Positions 9,432 through 19,065 of a stretch of DNA of 33,733 nucleotides are shown here, one piece after another (position 1 is the stretch's first letter; every line of letters starts with the position of its first letter). The notes under the pieces were generated by a model. The model did no database searches. It saw nothing but the letters and a program-made list of their open reading frames with translations, and had not been told where the DNA came from. The stretch lies in the NCBI RefSeq assembly GCF_000235745.1, contig NZ_AGSX01000018.1, forward strand, positions 1-33,733, read 5' to 3'. The stretch is from Stutzerimonas stutzeri SDM-LAC. Its GTDB lineage: Bacteria > Pseudomonadota > Gammaproteobacteria > Pseudomonadales > Pseudomonadaceae. The translations under genes were made by a program, and so were the position numbers.

Positions 9432-11339
9432 ATGAGTGTGGAGACTCAAAACAAAGAAACCCTGGGCTTCCAGACCGAAGTGAAGCAGCTGCTTCACCTG
9501 ATGATTCACTCCTTGTATTCGAACAAGGAAATCTTTCTTCGTGAGTTGATTTCCAACGCCTCGGACGCTGCCGACAAGCTTCGATTCGAAGCACTGGCCA
9601 AGCCTGAACTGCTTGAGGGTGGGGCCGATCTGAAGATTCGCGTCAGCTTCGATAAAGATGCCAAGACTGTCACCCTTGATGACAACGGCATAGGCATGAA
9701 CCGCGAAGATGTCATCACCCATCTGGGCACTATCGCCAAGTCGGGTACAGCTGATTTCATGAAGCACCTGACCGGAGACCAGAAGAAGGACTCACACCTG
9801 ATTGGTCAGTTCGGCGTTGGCTTCTATTCCGCCTTTATCGTGGCGGAGCAGGTTGAAGTGTTCAGCCGCCGCGCCGGGACGGCTGCAGAAGAAGGTGTGT
9901 ACTGGTCTTCGAAAGGTGAGGGCGATTTCGAAGTTGCCAACATCGACAAGCCAGAGCGTGGCACCCGCATCGTTCTGCACCTCAAGTCTGGCGAGGAAGA
10001 ATTCGCTGATGGTTGGCGCCTTCGCAACATCATCAAAAAATACTCTGACCACATTGCGCTGCCGATCGAATTGCCGAAGGAATTTCATGGCGAGGAGAAG
10101 GACAAGCCGGCCGATACCGAGTGGGAAACCGTCAACCGAGCCAGTGCGCTTTGGACCCGCCCACGCACCGAGGTGAAGGACGAGGAGTACCAGGAGTTCT
10201 ACAAGCACGTCGGGCACGATTTCGAGAATCCGTTGGCTTGGAGTCATAACAAGGTTGAGGGCAAGCTTGAATACACCTCGCTGTTGTTCGTGCCTGGCCG
10301 CGCGCCTTTCGATCTGTATCAGCGCGAAGCACCCAAGGGACTGAAACTCTATGTCCAGCGGGTCTTCATCATGGATCAGGCGGACGAGTTCCTGCCGTTG
10401 TACCTGCGCTTCATCAAGGGCGTGGTCGATTCCAACGATCTTTCTCTGAACGTTTCCCGCGAGATCCTGCAGAAGGATCCGGTCATCGATTCGATGAAGT
10501 CGGCGCTGACCAAGCGTGTGCTCGACATGCTGGACAAGCTGGCCAAAGACAAGCCGGAAGACTACAAGAACTTCTGGAAGCAGTTCGGCCAGGTACTGAA
10601 AGAGGGGCCGGCGGAAGATTTCGCCAACAAGGAAAAGATTGCCGGTCTGCTGCGTTTCGCTTCCACCCACGATGGTTCCGGTGAGCAAAGTGTGTCGCTG
10701 GCTGATTACCTGGGTCGCGTCAAGGAAGGCCAGGACAAGGTTTACTACCTCACTGGCGAGTCCTATGCACAGGTCAAGAACAGCCCCCATCTGGAAGTCT
10801 TCCGCAAGAAGGGTATCGAGGTGCTGCTGCTGACCGATCGCATCGACGAGTGGTTGATGAGCTACCTGACCGAGTTCGACGGCAAGCAGTTCGTCGACGT
10901 CGCGCGTGGTGACCTTGACCTCGGAAAGCTGGATACGGAAGAGGACAAGAAGGCTCAGGAAGAAATCGCCAAGACGAAGGAAGGACTGGTAGAGCGTCTC
11001 AGGACAGCGCTCGGTGACGAGGTTGCGCAAGTGCGCGTGTCCCATCGCCTGACTGATTCGCCAGCAATCCTGGCGATCGGTGAACAGGACCTGGGCTTGC
11101 AGATGCGCCAGATCCTCGAAGCCAGTGGGCAGAAAGTACCGGAGTCGAAGCCGATTTTTGAAATCAACCCGGCACACCCGTTGATCGAGAAGCTTGATGC
11201 CGAGCCGGACGAAGATCGTTTCGCCGACTTATCACACATCCTCTTCGATCAGGCTGCACTCGCGGCTGGGGATAGCCTGAAAGACCCTGCCGCTTACGTG
11301 CAGCGTCTCAACAAGCTATTGGTTGAACTGTCGGCTTAA
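9432..11339 (+). CDS. htpG: Molecular chaperone HtpG (bacterial Hsp90)
   Basis: This cytoplasmic ATP-dependent Hsp90 chaperone works with DnaK on the late folding of client proteins. The 635 residues match the family. The N-terminal GHKL ATPase domain shows [16 protein letters not shown], with the catalytic Glu38 and Asn42. It also shows DDNGIGM, which contacts adenine, and [13 protein letters not shown] for the lid region. The middle domain contains [11 protein letters not shown] and [16 protein letters not shown]. The C-terminal dimerisation domain ends [10 protein letters not shown]...[10 protein letters not shown]. The ATG follows a weak ribosome site. A sigma-32-like promoter lies upstream and an intrinsic terminator downstream, so it is a single-gene unit. 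Confidence 0.98.
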   Translation: MSVETQNKETLGFQTEVKQLLHLMIHSLYSNKEIFLRELISNASDAADKLRFEALAKPELLEGGADLKIRVSFDKDAKTVTLDDNGIGMNREDVITHLGTIAKSGTADFMKHLTGDQKKDSHLIGQFGVGFYSAFIVAEQVEVFSRRAGTAAEEGVYWSSKGEGDFEVANIDKPERGTRIVLHLKSGEEEFADGWRLRNIIKKYSDHIALPIELPKEFHGEEKDKPADTEWETVNRASALWTRPRTEVKDEEYQEFYKHVGHDFENPLAWSHNKVEGKLEYTSLLFVPGRAPFDLYQREAPKGLKLYVQRVFIMDQADEFLPLYLRFIKGVVDSNDLSLNVSREILQKDPVIDSMKSALTKRVLDMLDKLAKDKPEDYKNFWKQFGQVLKEGPAEDFANKEKIAGLLRFASTHDGSGEQSVSLADYLGRVKEGQDKVYYLTGESYAQVKNSPHLEVFRKKGIEVLLLTDRIDEWLMSYLTEFDGKQFVDVARGDLDLGKLDTEEDKKAQEEIAKTKEGLVERLRTALGDEVAQVRVSHRLTDSPAILAIGEQDLGLQMRQILEASGQKVPESKPIFEINPAHPLIEKLDAEPDEDRFADLSHILFDQAALAAGDSLKDPAAYVQRLNKLLVELSA

Positions 11340-11359
11340 ATTGTCAGCGTTATGAAGGA

Positions 11360-11384
11360 GGCCCGTCAGTGACGGGCCTTTTTT
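11360..11384 (+). terminator. Intrinsic terminator of htpG
   Basis: GGCCCGT and ACGGGCC form a GC-rich stem around a CAGTG loop. It is followed by TTTTTT at 11379-11384. It begins 20 bases after the htpG stop. Confidence 0.93.
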
Positions 11385-11502
11385 CGTTTTGGCCGGACGG
11401 GTTCGATCATTTGAAAGAGGGTGCGCTATTCGTTGAGCCATACGACCTCAGTGAACCGCCTAGAGGTGAGGTGGTCTATCCGCTTGGCTGTTAGGAGGTC
11501 AT

Positions 11503-12525
11503 TTGTTGTTTAACTTAAGAAACTGTCTGGCGGCGTTCTGTTTGGTCGCGTCGATCGCACCGGTTCACGCACGCGACTATCACTACAGCGACGCTCATCT
11601 GCATTTCGTTGATTTCTTCCAGGAAAGCGACGGGATGAGCAGGCTGCTCAAAGCCATGGATGCTGGCAATATCGATCACGTGATGATCAGCGGGATCCCT
11701 GTCGCCAAGAAATGGCATGAGAACGAACCCAAGCGACCACGTTATTACGCCGGTGACGATGCGCCGGTCTATTGGTATAGCGCGACCGACGTAGTGGTTG
11801 CTGCTGCGCTGAAAGGGCTGGACGAGCAGGAGCGGCGAAGATTCCATCCGTTTCTGTCTGGCTTCAACCCTAACGACAAGAATGCCGATGCGCATATTCG
11901 TCGGATGCTGGATCTGGATCCAGGTCTCTGGCAGGGCCTAGGTGAGATATTTACCCGGCATGATGACGTCACCGCTCTAACCGAAGGCGACACCCCACGC
12001 GCCAACAACGAAGCGCTGACACGTGTCTATCATCTCGCAGCCGAATACGATCTGCCGGTGATGTTGCACTCCAACATCACATCCAAGCGTGAGCGCAACC
12101 CGCTTTATCTAAGCGAACTAGAAGAGGCGCTGCGAAACCATCCGCATACGCGTTTCATCTGGGCGCATGCGGGGACGAGCATGGAGCTGCATCGGCATCA
12201 AGAGAAGCTCGAGTTCCTGCTCCCCACCGTCACGCGACTACTGGACGATTACCCGAACCTTTACATTGATCTGTCCTGGACCATGCTTCGACCCTATCTT
12301 CTGGATGAGTCGGGCACGCCGGATCCAGACTGGGTAGCCTTGGTTAAGCGACATCCAGCACGTTTCATGATTGGTTCCGATGTCGTAGGTCGTTTCGATG
12401 GACTGGGGGAGGGCATGCGCGCTTTCGATGCTTTTCTTGACGCTTTGCCTGAGCCCGTTGCGCGTAAAGTCGCGCGGGATAATTTTCTCGATGTATTACC
12501 AGGCAGGGTTGATTCAAGCCGTTAA
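11503..12525 (+). CDS. Exported amidohydrolase-family protein
   Basis: This is a predicted exported metal-dependent hydrolase of the amidohydrolase-2 (TIM-barrel) family. A signal peptide is visible (LRNCLAAFCLVASIAPVHA, with probable cleavage before RDYHY). It is followed by the metal-binding DAHLHFVDFF (His32 and His34 counted from the first start), the histidine in PVMLHSNIT, the histidine in FIWAHAG, and the acidic SDVVG near the C-terminus. The length is about 340 residues. No ATG fits. Two adjacent TTG codons (11503 and 11506) follow an AGGAGG at 11493-11498; the second has the better spacing (7 bases). The substrate is unknown. It stands alone between htpG and a chemoreceptor, and its codon use looks less strict than that of htpG. 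Confidence 0.85.
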   Translation: MLFNLRNCLAAFCLVASIAPVHARDYHYSDAHLHFVDFFQESDGMSRLLKAMDAGNIDHVMISGIPVAKKWHENEPKRPRYYAGDDAPVYWYSATDVVVAAALKGLDEQERRRFHPFLSGFNPNDKNADAHIRRMLDLDPGLWQGLGEIFTRHDDVTALTEGDTPRANNEALTRVYHLAAEYDLPVMLHSNITSKRERNPLYLSELEEALRNHPHTRFIWAHAGTSMELHRHQEKLEFLLPTVTRLLDDYPNLYIDLSWTMLRPYLLDESGTPDPDWVALVKRHPARFMIGSDVVGRFDGLGEGMRAFDAFLDALPEPVARKVARDNFLDVLPGRVDSSR

Positions 12526-12614
12526 ATCCAATGAGGCGGGTCGTAGGTTATGGGGCGGAAGGAGCCCGCTCGTCCGGAGCCTGACCGGTTGGTCTTTTTC
12601 TTGACGCCAATCAA

Positions 12615-12641
12615 TCAAGTATTCTTCGGCGGCTCCGATAC
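12615..12641 (+). promoter_or_regulatory. FliA (sigma-28)-type promoter of the chemoreceptor gene
   Basis: TCAAGTAT (12615-12622), an 11-base spacer, and TCCGATAC (12634-12641) match the known motility promoter consensus TAAAGTTT-N11-GCCGATAA in spacing and in most positions. It lies 52 bases upstream of the start codon at 12694. Chemoreceptor genes are standard members of this regulon. Confidence 0.72.
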
Positions 12642-12693
12642 GGGGGATGTAACCGCTGCGTGCCTGCAGCGACATCATGGAGCAGGAATTCCC

Positions 12694-14316
12694 ATGTCGA
12701 TTCGCAATCTGAAGGTTTCAACTCGTTCCGCTATAGGCTTTGGCCTGATCGGCGTCATCGTACTCGTGCTTGGTTTGTTCTCCTTGAGCCAGATGTCTGG
12801 CATGCGCAAGGAGTCCGGCGAGGTCGATCAGAACTGGCTGCCGAGCATCATCAGCCTAGGCGATCTCAATATCGCGATGCTGCGCATCCGCGCGTTGACC
12901 ATGCGGTCGATGCTGGTCGAGGGCGAGGAGCTTGCCTCATCCAAGCAATCATTGGACAAGCTCGCCGATGAGATCGGTGCGCTTAATGCCGCTTACGCAA
13001 AGCGTCTCAGCACCGCTGAGGAAAAGGCTGCGTACGAGCGCTTCGTAAAAGCGCAGAGCCAATATTTCACCGAGCAACAAAAGTTAGTCCAGTTCGTCTT
13101 CCAGGGAGCGCGGCAGCAGGCGATTGAGATCATGAACGGCGCGATCAACTCCTATGCAGACGACATGACTCGCGCCTTGTTGGATCTCCAGAAGATCAAT
13201 CGCGACGAGGCTGGCAATGCTGCGGATCGTGCCTTAGAGGTATACGAAACAGCGTTTAGGTGGGTGATCATCACTATCATCCTGGCTGCTATAGCGACCG
13301 TCATTCTTGCGCTGCTATTTACTCGCAGCATCGTCCGCCCTCTAAACGAAGCTGTGTCGGTTGCCGAAACAGTTGCCTCTGGGGATTTGACTCAAGATTT
13401 CAACATCGAAGGCAAAGACGAGCCCGCGCGCTTGTTGACTGCGCTTAGAGCCATGCAGCAAAGCTTACGCAGCACCATCCAAGGTATTGCAGATTCATCC
13501 AGCCAGCTGGCTTCGGCTGCTGAAGAGTTGAACGTGGTGACCGAGGACTCGACGCGCGGTCTGCATCAGCAGAATCATGAGATCGAATCAGCCGCGACTG
13601 CGGTAAACGAGATGACCGCGGCGGTGGACGAAGTGGCACGTAACGCAGTGGCAACTTCTGAGGCATCGCGTGAGTCCGACGTGACCGCACAGCACGGCCG
13701 CCAGCAGGTCATCAAAACCGTCGAATCTATCGGCCTATTAGCGGGTGATGTTACGACCACCGCGACCCAGGTTGAGCAGCTTGCGGGTCAGGTGCGTGAT
13801 ATCAGCAAAGTACTGGATGTGATTCGCTCGATTGCCGAACAGACCAACCTGCTCGCGCTGAATGCCGCCATTGAGGCGGCAAGAGCTGGCGATGCGGGGC
13901 GGGGCTTTGCGGTGGTCGCTGACGAGGTAAGAGCGCTGGCACATCGTACCCAGCAATCCACCCAGGAAATCGAGCAGATGATTGGCGACGTTCATCAAGG
14001 CACCGATAAAGCGGTTACGGCTATGCAGAACAGCAACGAGCGCGCCCGCGCTACGCTTGAGGTTGCACGCACTGCCGGCGATGCGCTGGACGGCATTACT
14101 CGTGCTATCAGTCAAATCAGCGAGCGCAATTTGGTAATTGCCAGCGCATCGGAGGAGCAGGCTCAGGTAGCACGTGAGGTCGATCGCAATCTAGTCAACA
14201 TTCGCGACCTGTCGCTGCAGTCTTCTGCGGGCGCCAACCAAACCAGCGCAGCAAGCCAGGAGCTGGCCTCGCTTGCAATCAATCTTAACGAGCTGGTGGC
14301 GCGGTTCCGCGTCTGA
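12694..14316 (+). CDS. Methyl-accepting chemotaxis protein with 4-helix-bundle sensor
   Basis: This inner-membrane chemoreceptor signals to CheA/CheW. The 540 residues contain TM1 (about 13-32), a periplasmic helical ligand domain of about 155 residues of the 4HB_MCP type, TM2 (190-210), a HAMP linker (211-264, starting at RSIVRPLNEAV), and a long cytoplasmic signalling domain. The hairpin tip is the highly conserved stretch around NLLALNAAIEAARAGDAGRG (residues 385-404), followed by FAVVADEVRALAHRTQQST. Likely methylation helices flank it. No C-terminal CheR-binding pentapeptide is present; the protein ends NLNELVARFRV. I chose ATG 12694, after AGCAGGAATTCCC, because the longer frame from 12550 would begin upstream of the promoter and lacks a ribosome site. 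The ligand is unknown. Confidence 0.94.
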   Translation: MSIRNLKVSTRSAIGFGLIGVIVLVLGLFSLSQMSGMRKESGEVDQNWLPSIISLGDLNIAMLRIRALTMRSMLVEGEELASSKQSLDKLADEIGALNAAYAKRLSTAEEKAAYERFVKAQSQYFTEQQKLVQFVFQGARQQAIEIMNGAINSYADDMTRALLDLQKINRDEAGNAADRALEVYETAFRWVIITIILAAIATVILALLFTRSIVRPLNEAVSVAETVASGDLTQDFNIEGKDEPARLLTALRAMQQSLRSTIQGIADSSSQLASAAEELNVVTEDSTRGLHQQNHEIESAATAVNEMTAAVDEVARNAVATSEASRESDVTAQHGRQQVIKTVESIGLLAGDVTTTATQVEQLAGQVRDISKVLDVIRSIAEQTNLLALNAAIEAARAGDAGRGFAVVADEVRALAHRTQQSTQEIEQMIGDVHQGTDKAVTAMQNSNERARATLEVARTAGDALDGITRAISQISERNLVIASASEEQAQVAREVDRNLVNIRDLSLQSSAGANQTSAASQELASLAINLNELVARFRV

Positions 14317-14330
14317 TTTGCCCTGTGATT

Positions 14331-14360
14331 ACGATGCCCCGATAAGGGGCTTCGTTTTTT
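14331..14360 (+). terminator. Intrinsic terminator of the chemoreceptor gene
   Basis: ACGA-T-GCCCC (14331-14340) pairs with GGGGC-T-TCGT (14346-14355) with one T-T mismatch and a GATAA loop. A T-run reaches 14360. It starts 14 bases after the stop. Confidence 0.88.
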
Positions 14361-14519
14361 CTGCACCGCTGCAACAGTGGCTGTGGTTGCCGTTTTGTTC
14401 CTAAAGCTGGGCAGGGCGGGCGGAGATGCGTACTATCTGGCGTTTTTCGCAGGGCGTTGACCGCCGTCTCCAGGGCGACGGGCCTCGCCTGAATCAGCCG
14501 TTTACGCCGAGGCTCCGCC

Positions 14520-15758
14520 ATGTCCAACTCCTCATCCGTTCTATTGCGCGCCTATAAGCGTGTCAGCCTGGTCACGCAGATCGTGGTCGGCCTCGTTGCC
14601 GGCTGCTTGCTGGCATGGCTTTGGCCGGAGGCCGCGGTCTCAGTCAGTTTACTGGGAAGCCTGTTTGTTGCGGGATTGAAGGCTGTCGCACCCGTTCTGG
14701 TTTTTGTCCTGGTTACGGCATCGCTGGCCAATCACAAGCGGGGCCAGCCAACGCATATTCGCCCAATTCTGGTGCTCTATGCGTTGGGCACGATCAGCGC
14801 TGCGGCAGTTGCGACTATCTCCAGCTTCATGTTTCCGACCAGTCTGACGCTGGTCAGCCAGGCGAATGACGTCATACCGCCTGAAGGCGTGGGGGCTGTG
14901 CTAAGGACGTTGCTGTTCAACGTAGTGGATAATCCGGTCCATGCACTGATCGAAGGTAATTTTATCGGCATTCTGGCGTGGGCGATTGGCCTCGGATTTG
15001 CGTTTCGACATGCTCGTCAGAGCACCCGTGATCTGATCGCCGATGTGTCGGACGGTGTGACGCTGATCGTCAAGGTCGTTATTGGCTTTGCTCCCCTGGG
15101 CATTTTCGGTTTGGTCGCCGGGACCCTTGCCGAGTCCGGTTTTGAAGCGCTGGCGGGCTATCTGCAGCTCCTGCTGGTGTTGGTGGGCAGCATGCTGTTC
15201 ATGGCATTTGTAGTGAACCCCTTGCTCGTGTTCTGGCAGATTCGCCGCAATCCTTACCCACTGGTGCTCACCTGCTTGCGGGAGAGCGGCATAACCGCAT
15301 TCTTTACCCGCAGCTCAGCTGCCAACATCCCGGTGAACATGCAGTTGTGCGAACGACTCCGGCTGCACAAGGACACCTACTCGGTTTCGATACCACTTGG
15401 CGCGACCATCAACATGGGCGGTGCGGCTATCACCATCACGGTGCTGACACTGGCGGCTGTGAACACGCTGGGCATCGCGGTGGACATCCCGAGCGCTATT
15501 TTGCTCAGCCTGCTAGCGGCGATCTGTGCCTGTGGTGCCTCTGGTGTCGCTGGAGGCTCGCTGTTGCTGATTCCGCTGGCTTGCAGCTTGTTCGGGATTT
15601 CCAACGACCTGGCGATGCAGGTCGTAGCCGTCGGTTTCATTATCGGTGTGATTCAGGATTCGGCCGAGACCGCGTTGAACTCCTCGACAGACGTGCTATT
15701 TACCGCCGCCTCCTGTATCGCGCACGGAGATGTGGACGGGGCCGAGCAGGCTTCCTGA
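14520..15758 (+). CDS. sstT: Serine/threonine:sodium symporter SstT
   Basis: This inner-membrane transporter of the dicarboxylate/amino acid:cation symporter (DAACS) family imports serine and threonine with sodium. The 412 residues match E. coli SstT. Hydrophobic segments run throughout, with [19 protein letters not shown] at the N-terminus. The conserved re-entrant and substrate-binding regions appear as [60 protein letters not shown] and [21 protein letters not shown]. These signatures separate SstT from GltP and DctA. ATG 14520 follows GAGG with good spacing. It converges on fabB, with 126 bases and a strong hairpin between them. Confidence 0.95.
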   Translation: MSNSSSVLLRAYKRVSLVTQIVVGLVAGCLLAWLWPEAAVSVSLLGSLFVAGLKAVAPVLVFVLVTASLANHKRGQPTHIRPILVLYALGTISAAAVATISSFMFPTSLTLVSQANDVIPPEGVGAVLRTLLFNVVDNPVHALIEGNFIGILAWAIGLGFAFRHARQSTRDLIADVSDGVTLIVKVVIGFAPLGIFGLVAGTLAESGFEALAGYLQLLLVLVGSMLFMAFVVNPLLVFWQIRRNPYPLVLTCLRESGITAFFTRSSAANIPVNMQLCERLRLHKDTYSVSIPLGATINMGGAAITITVLTLAAVNTLGIAVDIPSAILLSLLAAICACGASGVAGGSLLLIPLACSLFGISNDLAMQVVAVGFIIGVIQDSAETALNSSTDVLFTAASCIAHGDVDGAEQAS

Positions 15759-15829
15759 TCGAGTTGAGTTCCGGCCAGATCGCGTTCCGCTCAGGTTACG
15801 CGATCCACTAATGCGATTTGCTAGTGATC

Positions 15830-15866
15830 AAAACAACAACGGCGCCCTTAGGCGCCGTTGTTGTTG
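15830..15866 (-). terminator. Terminator of fabAB, possibly bidirectional
   Basis: Two perfect 15-base arms, AACAACAACGGCGCC (15832-15846) and GGCGCCGTTGTTGTT (15851-15865), surround a CTTA loop. On the minus strand the stem ends in a T-rich GTTGTTGTTTT, which suits termination of fabB 19 bases after its stop. The symmetry may also stop read-through from sstT. Confidence 0.85.
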
Positions 15867-15884
15867 CAGCGGGTGTCGAGTCGA

Positions 15885-17102
15885 TCAGCCTTTCCAGCGC
15901 TTCAGTACCAATGTCGCGTTGGTGCCGCCAAAGCCAAAGCTGTTACTCATGACGGTGTCGATCTTCGCATCTTCGCGAGTTTCGCGAACGATGGGCAGAT
16001 CCGCGACTTCTGCATCGAGCTCTTCGATGTTGGCTGAGCCAGCAATGAAGTTGCCCTGCATCATCAGCATGCAATAGATCGCTTCGTGGACGCCGGCGGC
16101 CCCCAGTGAGTGACCTGACAAGCTCTTGGTCGAGCTGATTGCTGGGATCTTGTCGCCGAACATGTTGCGGACGGCCTTGCTCTCAGCGACGTCGCCCACT
16201 GGAGTGGACGTGCCATGGGTGTTCAGGTAATCAATGTCACCTTCCACCGTGGCCATTGCTTGCTGCATGCAGCGCAGCGCGCCTTCGCCGCTCGGAGCAA
16301 CCATGTCATAGCCATCAGAGGTCGCGCCGTAGCCGACGATTTCGGCGTAGATCTTGGCGCCGCGCTTGAGTGCATGCTCCAGCTCTTCGACCACAACCAT
16401 CCCACCGCCGCCGGCGATGACGAAACCGTCACGCTTGGCATCGTAAGCACGCGAAGCTTTTTCCGGTGTCGCGTTGTACTGGCTGGACAGGGCGCCCATG
16501 GCGTCGAACAGGCAGCTCTGGCTGTAATGTTCTTCTTCGCCGCCGCCAGCGAAGACCACGTCCTGCTTGCCCATCTGGATCTGCTCCATTGCGTGGCCGA
16601 TGCAATGCGCACTGGTGGCGCAGGCCGAAGCGATGGAGTAGTTGATGCCTTTGATGCGGAACGGCGTAGCCAGGCAGGCGGAGACCGTGCTGCTCATGGT
16701 GCGCGGTACGCGGTATGGGCCAATGCGCTTGACGCCCTTGTCGCGAAGAATGTCGATGGCTTCCATCTGATTGATCGTGGAGGCGCCACCGGACCCAGCG
16801 ATCAGGCCGACCCGCGGGTTTGAAATGTCTTCGGCGCTGAGGCCGGAATCTTCAAGGGCCTGCTGCATCGCCAGATAGGCATAAGCCGCCGCATCGCCCA
16901 TGAAGCGCAGGACCTTGCGGTCGATCAGCTCTTCGAGATTCAGGTCGACTGAGCCGGATACCTGGCTGCGCAGGCCCATATCGGCATAGGCCTGATTGAA
17001 GCGAATACCGGGGCGGCTGGCCCGCAGGTTGGCGGAAACGGTGTCTTTGTCATTGCCGAGGCAGGAAACGATACCCAGGCCGGTGATTACGACGCGACGC
17101 AT
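15885..17102 (-). CDS. fabB: Beta-ketoacyl-ACP synthase I
   Basis: This condensing enzyme elongates fatty acids on ACP. With FabA it is required for unsaturated fatty acid synthesis. The 405 residues are typical. The thiolase-fold catalytic triad is visible: Cys161 in [11 protein letters not shown], His296 in [11 protein letters not shown], and His331 in [11 protein letters not shown]. The Gly-rich C-terminal [14 protein letters not shown] is also present. It starts with [16 protein letters not shown] and has GAAGGA as a ribosome site on the minus strand. It lies 11 bases downstream of fabA in the same operon, and this arrangement separates it from FabF. Confidence 0.97.
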   Translation of the reverse strand: MRRVVITGLGIVSCLGNDKDTVSANLRASRPGIRFNQAYADMGLRSQVSGSVDLNLEELIDRKVLRFMGDAAAYAYLAMQQALEDSGLSAEDISNPRVGLIAGSGGASTINQMEAIDILRDKGVKRIGPYRVPRTMSSTVSACLATPFRIKGINYSIASACATSAHCIGHAMEQIQMGKQDVVFAGGGEEEHYSQSCLFDAMGALSSQYNATPEKASRAYDAKRDGFVIAGGGGMVVVEELEHALKRGAKIYAEIVGYGATSDGYDMVAPSGEGALRCMQQAMATVEGDIDYLNTHGTSTPVGDVAESKAVRNMFGDKIPAISSTKSLSGHSLGAAGVHEAIYCMLMMQGNFIAGSANIEELDAEVADLPIVRETREDAKIDTVMSNSFGFGGTNATLVLKRWKG

Positions 17103-17113
17103 GCGGAAGTCCT

Positions 17114-17629
17114 TCAGAAGCTATCAGTAGATGTAAACAGGCCGACACGCAAACCTTCGGCGCTGTAGATCTCGCGACCATCCACGCTAACGGTGCCATC
17201 GGCGATACCGAGGACCAGAGAGCGGCTGATGGTGCGTTTGATATGGATGTTATAGCTAACCTTCTTGGCGGTCGGCAGAACCTGACCGAAGAATTTGACC
17301 TCGCCAGAACCCAGCGCACGACCACGGCCCGGGTTACCTTGCCAGCCTAGATAGAAGCCGACCAGCTGCCACATGGCATCGAGGCCCAGGCAGCCAGGCA
17401 TGACCGGGTCCCCTTCGAAATGGCAGGCAAAGAACCAGAGATCAGGATTGATATCCAGCTCAGCAACCAGCTCGCCCTTGCCGTACTTGCCGCCGACTTC
17501 GCTGATATGAACGATGCGGTCGACCATCAGCATGTTCGGCGCGGGCAGTTGGGCGTTACCGGGGCCGAACAGCTCGCCGCGGCTGCAACGGAGCAGATCT
17601 TCCCGAGTAAAGGCCTGTTGTTTGGTCAT
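17114..17629 (-). CDS. fabA: 3-hydroxydecanoyl-ACP dehydratase/isomerase
   Basis: This enzyme dehydrates 3-hydroxydecanoyl-ACP and isomerises trans-2- to cis-3-decenoyl-ACP, which is the entry point to unsaturated fatty acids. The 171 residues match the family. The hotdog catalytic pair is His70 ([14 protein letters not shown]) and Asp84 (LGLDAMWQ). The N-terminal [20 protein letters not shown] and GKGEL-type core are typical of FabA rather than FabZ, which is shorter. A GAGGAA ribosome site precedes ATG on the minus strand. It is the first gene of the fabA-fabB operon. Confidence 0.98.
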   Translation of the reverse strand: MTKQQAFTREDLLRCSRGELFGPGNAQLPAPNMLMVDRIVHISEVGGKYGKGELVAELDINPDLWFFACHFEGDPVMPGCLGLDAMWQLVGFYLGWQGNPGRGRALGSGEVKFFGQVLPTAKKVSYNIHIKRTISRSLVLGIADGTVSVDGREIYSAEGLRVGLFTSTDSF

Positions 17630-18023
17630 GCGTATTCCTCAATGGTCCCTTTATGGAGGGCTTGCTGCGTTCATCCGACTCAAAATAGCGAGTCCGGTCA
17701 TAAGACTAGTCATAGACTGCCACCTTGCGCTGAAAGTCACAGCGCAGGGATATGGGTACCGCTCGTTTCGACCAACCACGAGACAGCCATGGTGGAAACG
17801 GGCCAATACTTTAACACTCCTGATCCGTGACCACGACCATGTGACGTTCTGCCTCTATATAGACCATTGGTCAATGCCTCCTAGGACGCCTGCGCCATAG
17901 GTCGGCAACCGCGGCTGGAAATTGTAATCTGATGATTCCGCTGTCATCCCGGATGGCACTGGTTGCGCTCGAAGCGCTACGTATAATGCCGAGCATTGCA
18001 CTTGGTGCCTAAACGGATTCCCC
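17630..18023. promoter_or_regulatory. 394-base divergent fabA / gpsA control region
   Basis: This is the only gap over 300 bases in the window. No gene was found in it. It must hold the fabA promoter (minus) and the gpsA promoter (plus). Visible landmarks are a short inverted repeat GACTC...GAGTC near 17679-17697, an 11-base palindrome GACCATTGGTC at 17862-17872, and a perfect TATAAT at 17982-17987. A DesT or FabR operator could be expected at fabA from what is known in other Pseudomonas, but I could not point to one with confidence. Confidence 0.6.
17982..17987 (+). promoter_or_regulatory. -10 box of the gpsA promoter
   Basis: A perfect TATAAT lies 36 bases before the gpsA start codon. The -35 region is weak: CTGGTT sits at the 17-base spacing. 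The position suits a short 5' leader. Confidence 0.55.
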
Positions 18024-19046
18024 ATGACTGAACAGCAACCCATAGCGGTGCTTGGTGGCGGCAGCTTCGGAACTGCTATTGCAAACCTGCTTGCAGAGAA
18101 TGGCTACAGTGTCCGGTTGTGGATGCGCGATGCCGAGCAGGCCGAAAGCATTCGCACGCACCGCCAGAACCCCCGTTATCTGAAGGGCGTGACGCTGCTG
18201 CCAGCGGTCAACCCGGTCACCGACCTCGGGCAAACGCTGGTCGACTGCCAACTGATCTTTGTCGCGCTACCCTCCAGCGCGTTGCGCCAGGCCTTGTCCC
18301 CATATGCTGAGCAACTGTCGGGCAAAATGTTGGTAAGCACCACAAAGGGTATCGAGGCGCAGGGCTTCATGCTGATGAGCCAGATCCTGGAGCAAATCGC
18401 GCCGCAGGCTCGGATCGGGGTTATATCAGGGCCTAATCTGGCGCGCGAAGTGGCCGAGCATGCGTTGACCGCAACGGTTGTGGCCAGTGACGACGAGGCA
18501 CTTTGCCGTTGCGTGCAGCAGGCGCTGCACGGGCGGACCTTTCGTGTCTATGCCAGCTCCGACCGGTTTGGCGTCGAGCTTGGCGGCGCATTGAAAAACG
18601 TTTACGCAATCATGGCGGGCATGGCCGCAGCCCTCGGCATGGGAGAAAACACTCGCAGCATGCTGATCACCCGCGCCTTGGCTGAAATGACTCGCTTTGC
18701 TGTTAGGCTCGGTGCCAATCCGATGACCTTCCTTGGATTGGCCGGAGTGGGCGATCTGATCGTTACGTGCACCTCGACCAAGAGTCGCAACTTTCAGGTG
18801 GGCCATGCGCTTGGCGAAGGCTTGAGCCTCGATGAGGCCGTGTCACGGCTGGGTGAAGTGGCCGAAGGGGTCAACACCATCAAGGTATTGAAAATCAAGG
18901 CGGAGGAGCTGCAGGTCTACATGCCACTGGTCGCGGGTCTGCATGCCATTCTGTTCGAGGGGCGTACGCTGGATCAGGTCATTGCGCTGCTGATGCGCGG
19001 CGAACCGAAGACCGATGTTGATTTCATTTCCACCGACGGTTTCTGA
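18024..19046 (+). CDS. gpsA: Glycerol-3-phosphate dehydrogenase [NAD(P)+]
   Basis: This cytoplasmic enzyme reduces dihydroxyacetone phosphate to sn-glycerol-3-phosphate, the backbone of phospholipids. The 340 residues match the family. The N-terminal Rossmann motif is [28 protein letters not shown] and [14 protein letters not shown] are conserved core segments. The catalytic Lys is in [14 protein letters not shown], and [19 protein letters not shown] is the substrate-binding loop. Its place opposite fabA puts fatty acid and glycerophosphate synthesis side by side. It probably leads a short operon with the DUF4389 gene (19-base gap) and sixA. Confidence 0.97.
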   Translation: MTEQQPIAVLGGGSFGTAIANLLAENGYSVRLWMRDAEQAESIRTHRQNPRYLKGVTLLPAVNPVTDLGQTLVDCQLIFVALPSSALRQALSPYAEQLSGKMLVSTTKGIEAQGFMLMSQILEQIAPQARIGVISGPNLAREVAEHALTATVVASDDEALCRCVQQALHGRTFRVYASSDRFGVELGGALKNVYAIMAGMAAALGMGENTRSMLITRALAEMTRFAVRLGANPMTFLGLAGVGDLIVTCTSTKSRNFQVGHALGEGLSLDEAVSRLGEVAEGVNTIKVLKIKAEELQVYMPLVAGLHAILFEGRTLDQVIALLMRGEPKTDVDFISTDGF

Positions 19047-19065
19047 TACGACAACGGAGCTATCA

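Noticed and set aside
9792-11177. A 461-codon minus-strand frame across htpG
   Set aside because: It is fully inside htpG, has no recognisable motif, and the sense strand encodes a complete Hsp90.
11369-11494. An open frame between htpG and the amidohydrolase ending in FVEPYDLSEPPRGEVVYPLGC
   Set aside because: It looks somewhat protein-like, but it starts inside the htpG terminator, has no ribosome site, and is short enough to be chance in this GC content. A remnant of a lost gene is possible but not supported.
12550-12693. A longer N-terminus for the chemoreceptor
   Set aside because: The extra 48 residues overlap the FliA promoter and lack a ribosome site, and the family begins near the first transmembrane helix.
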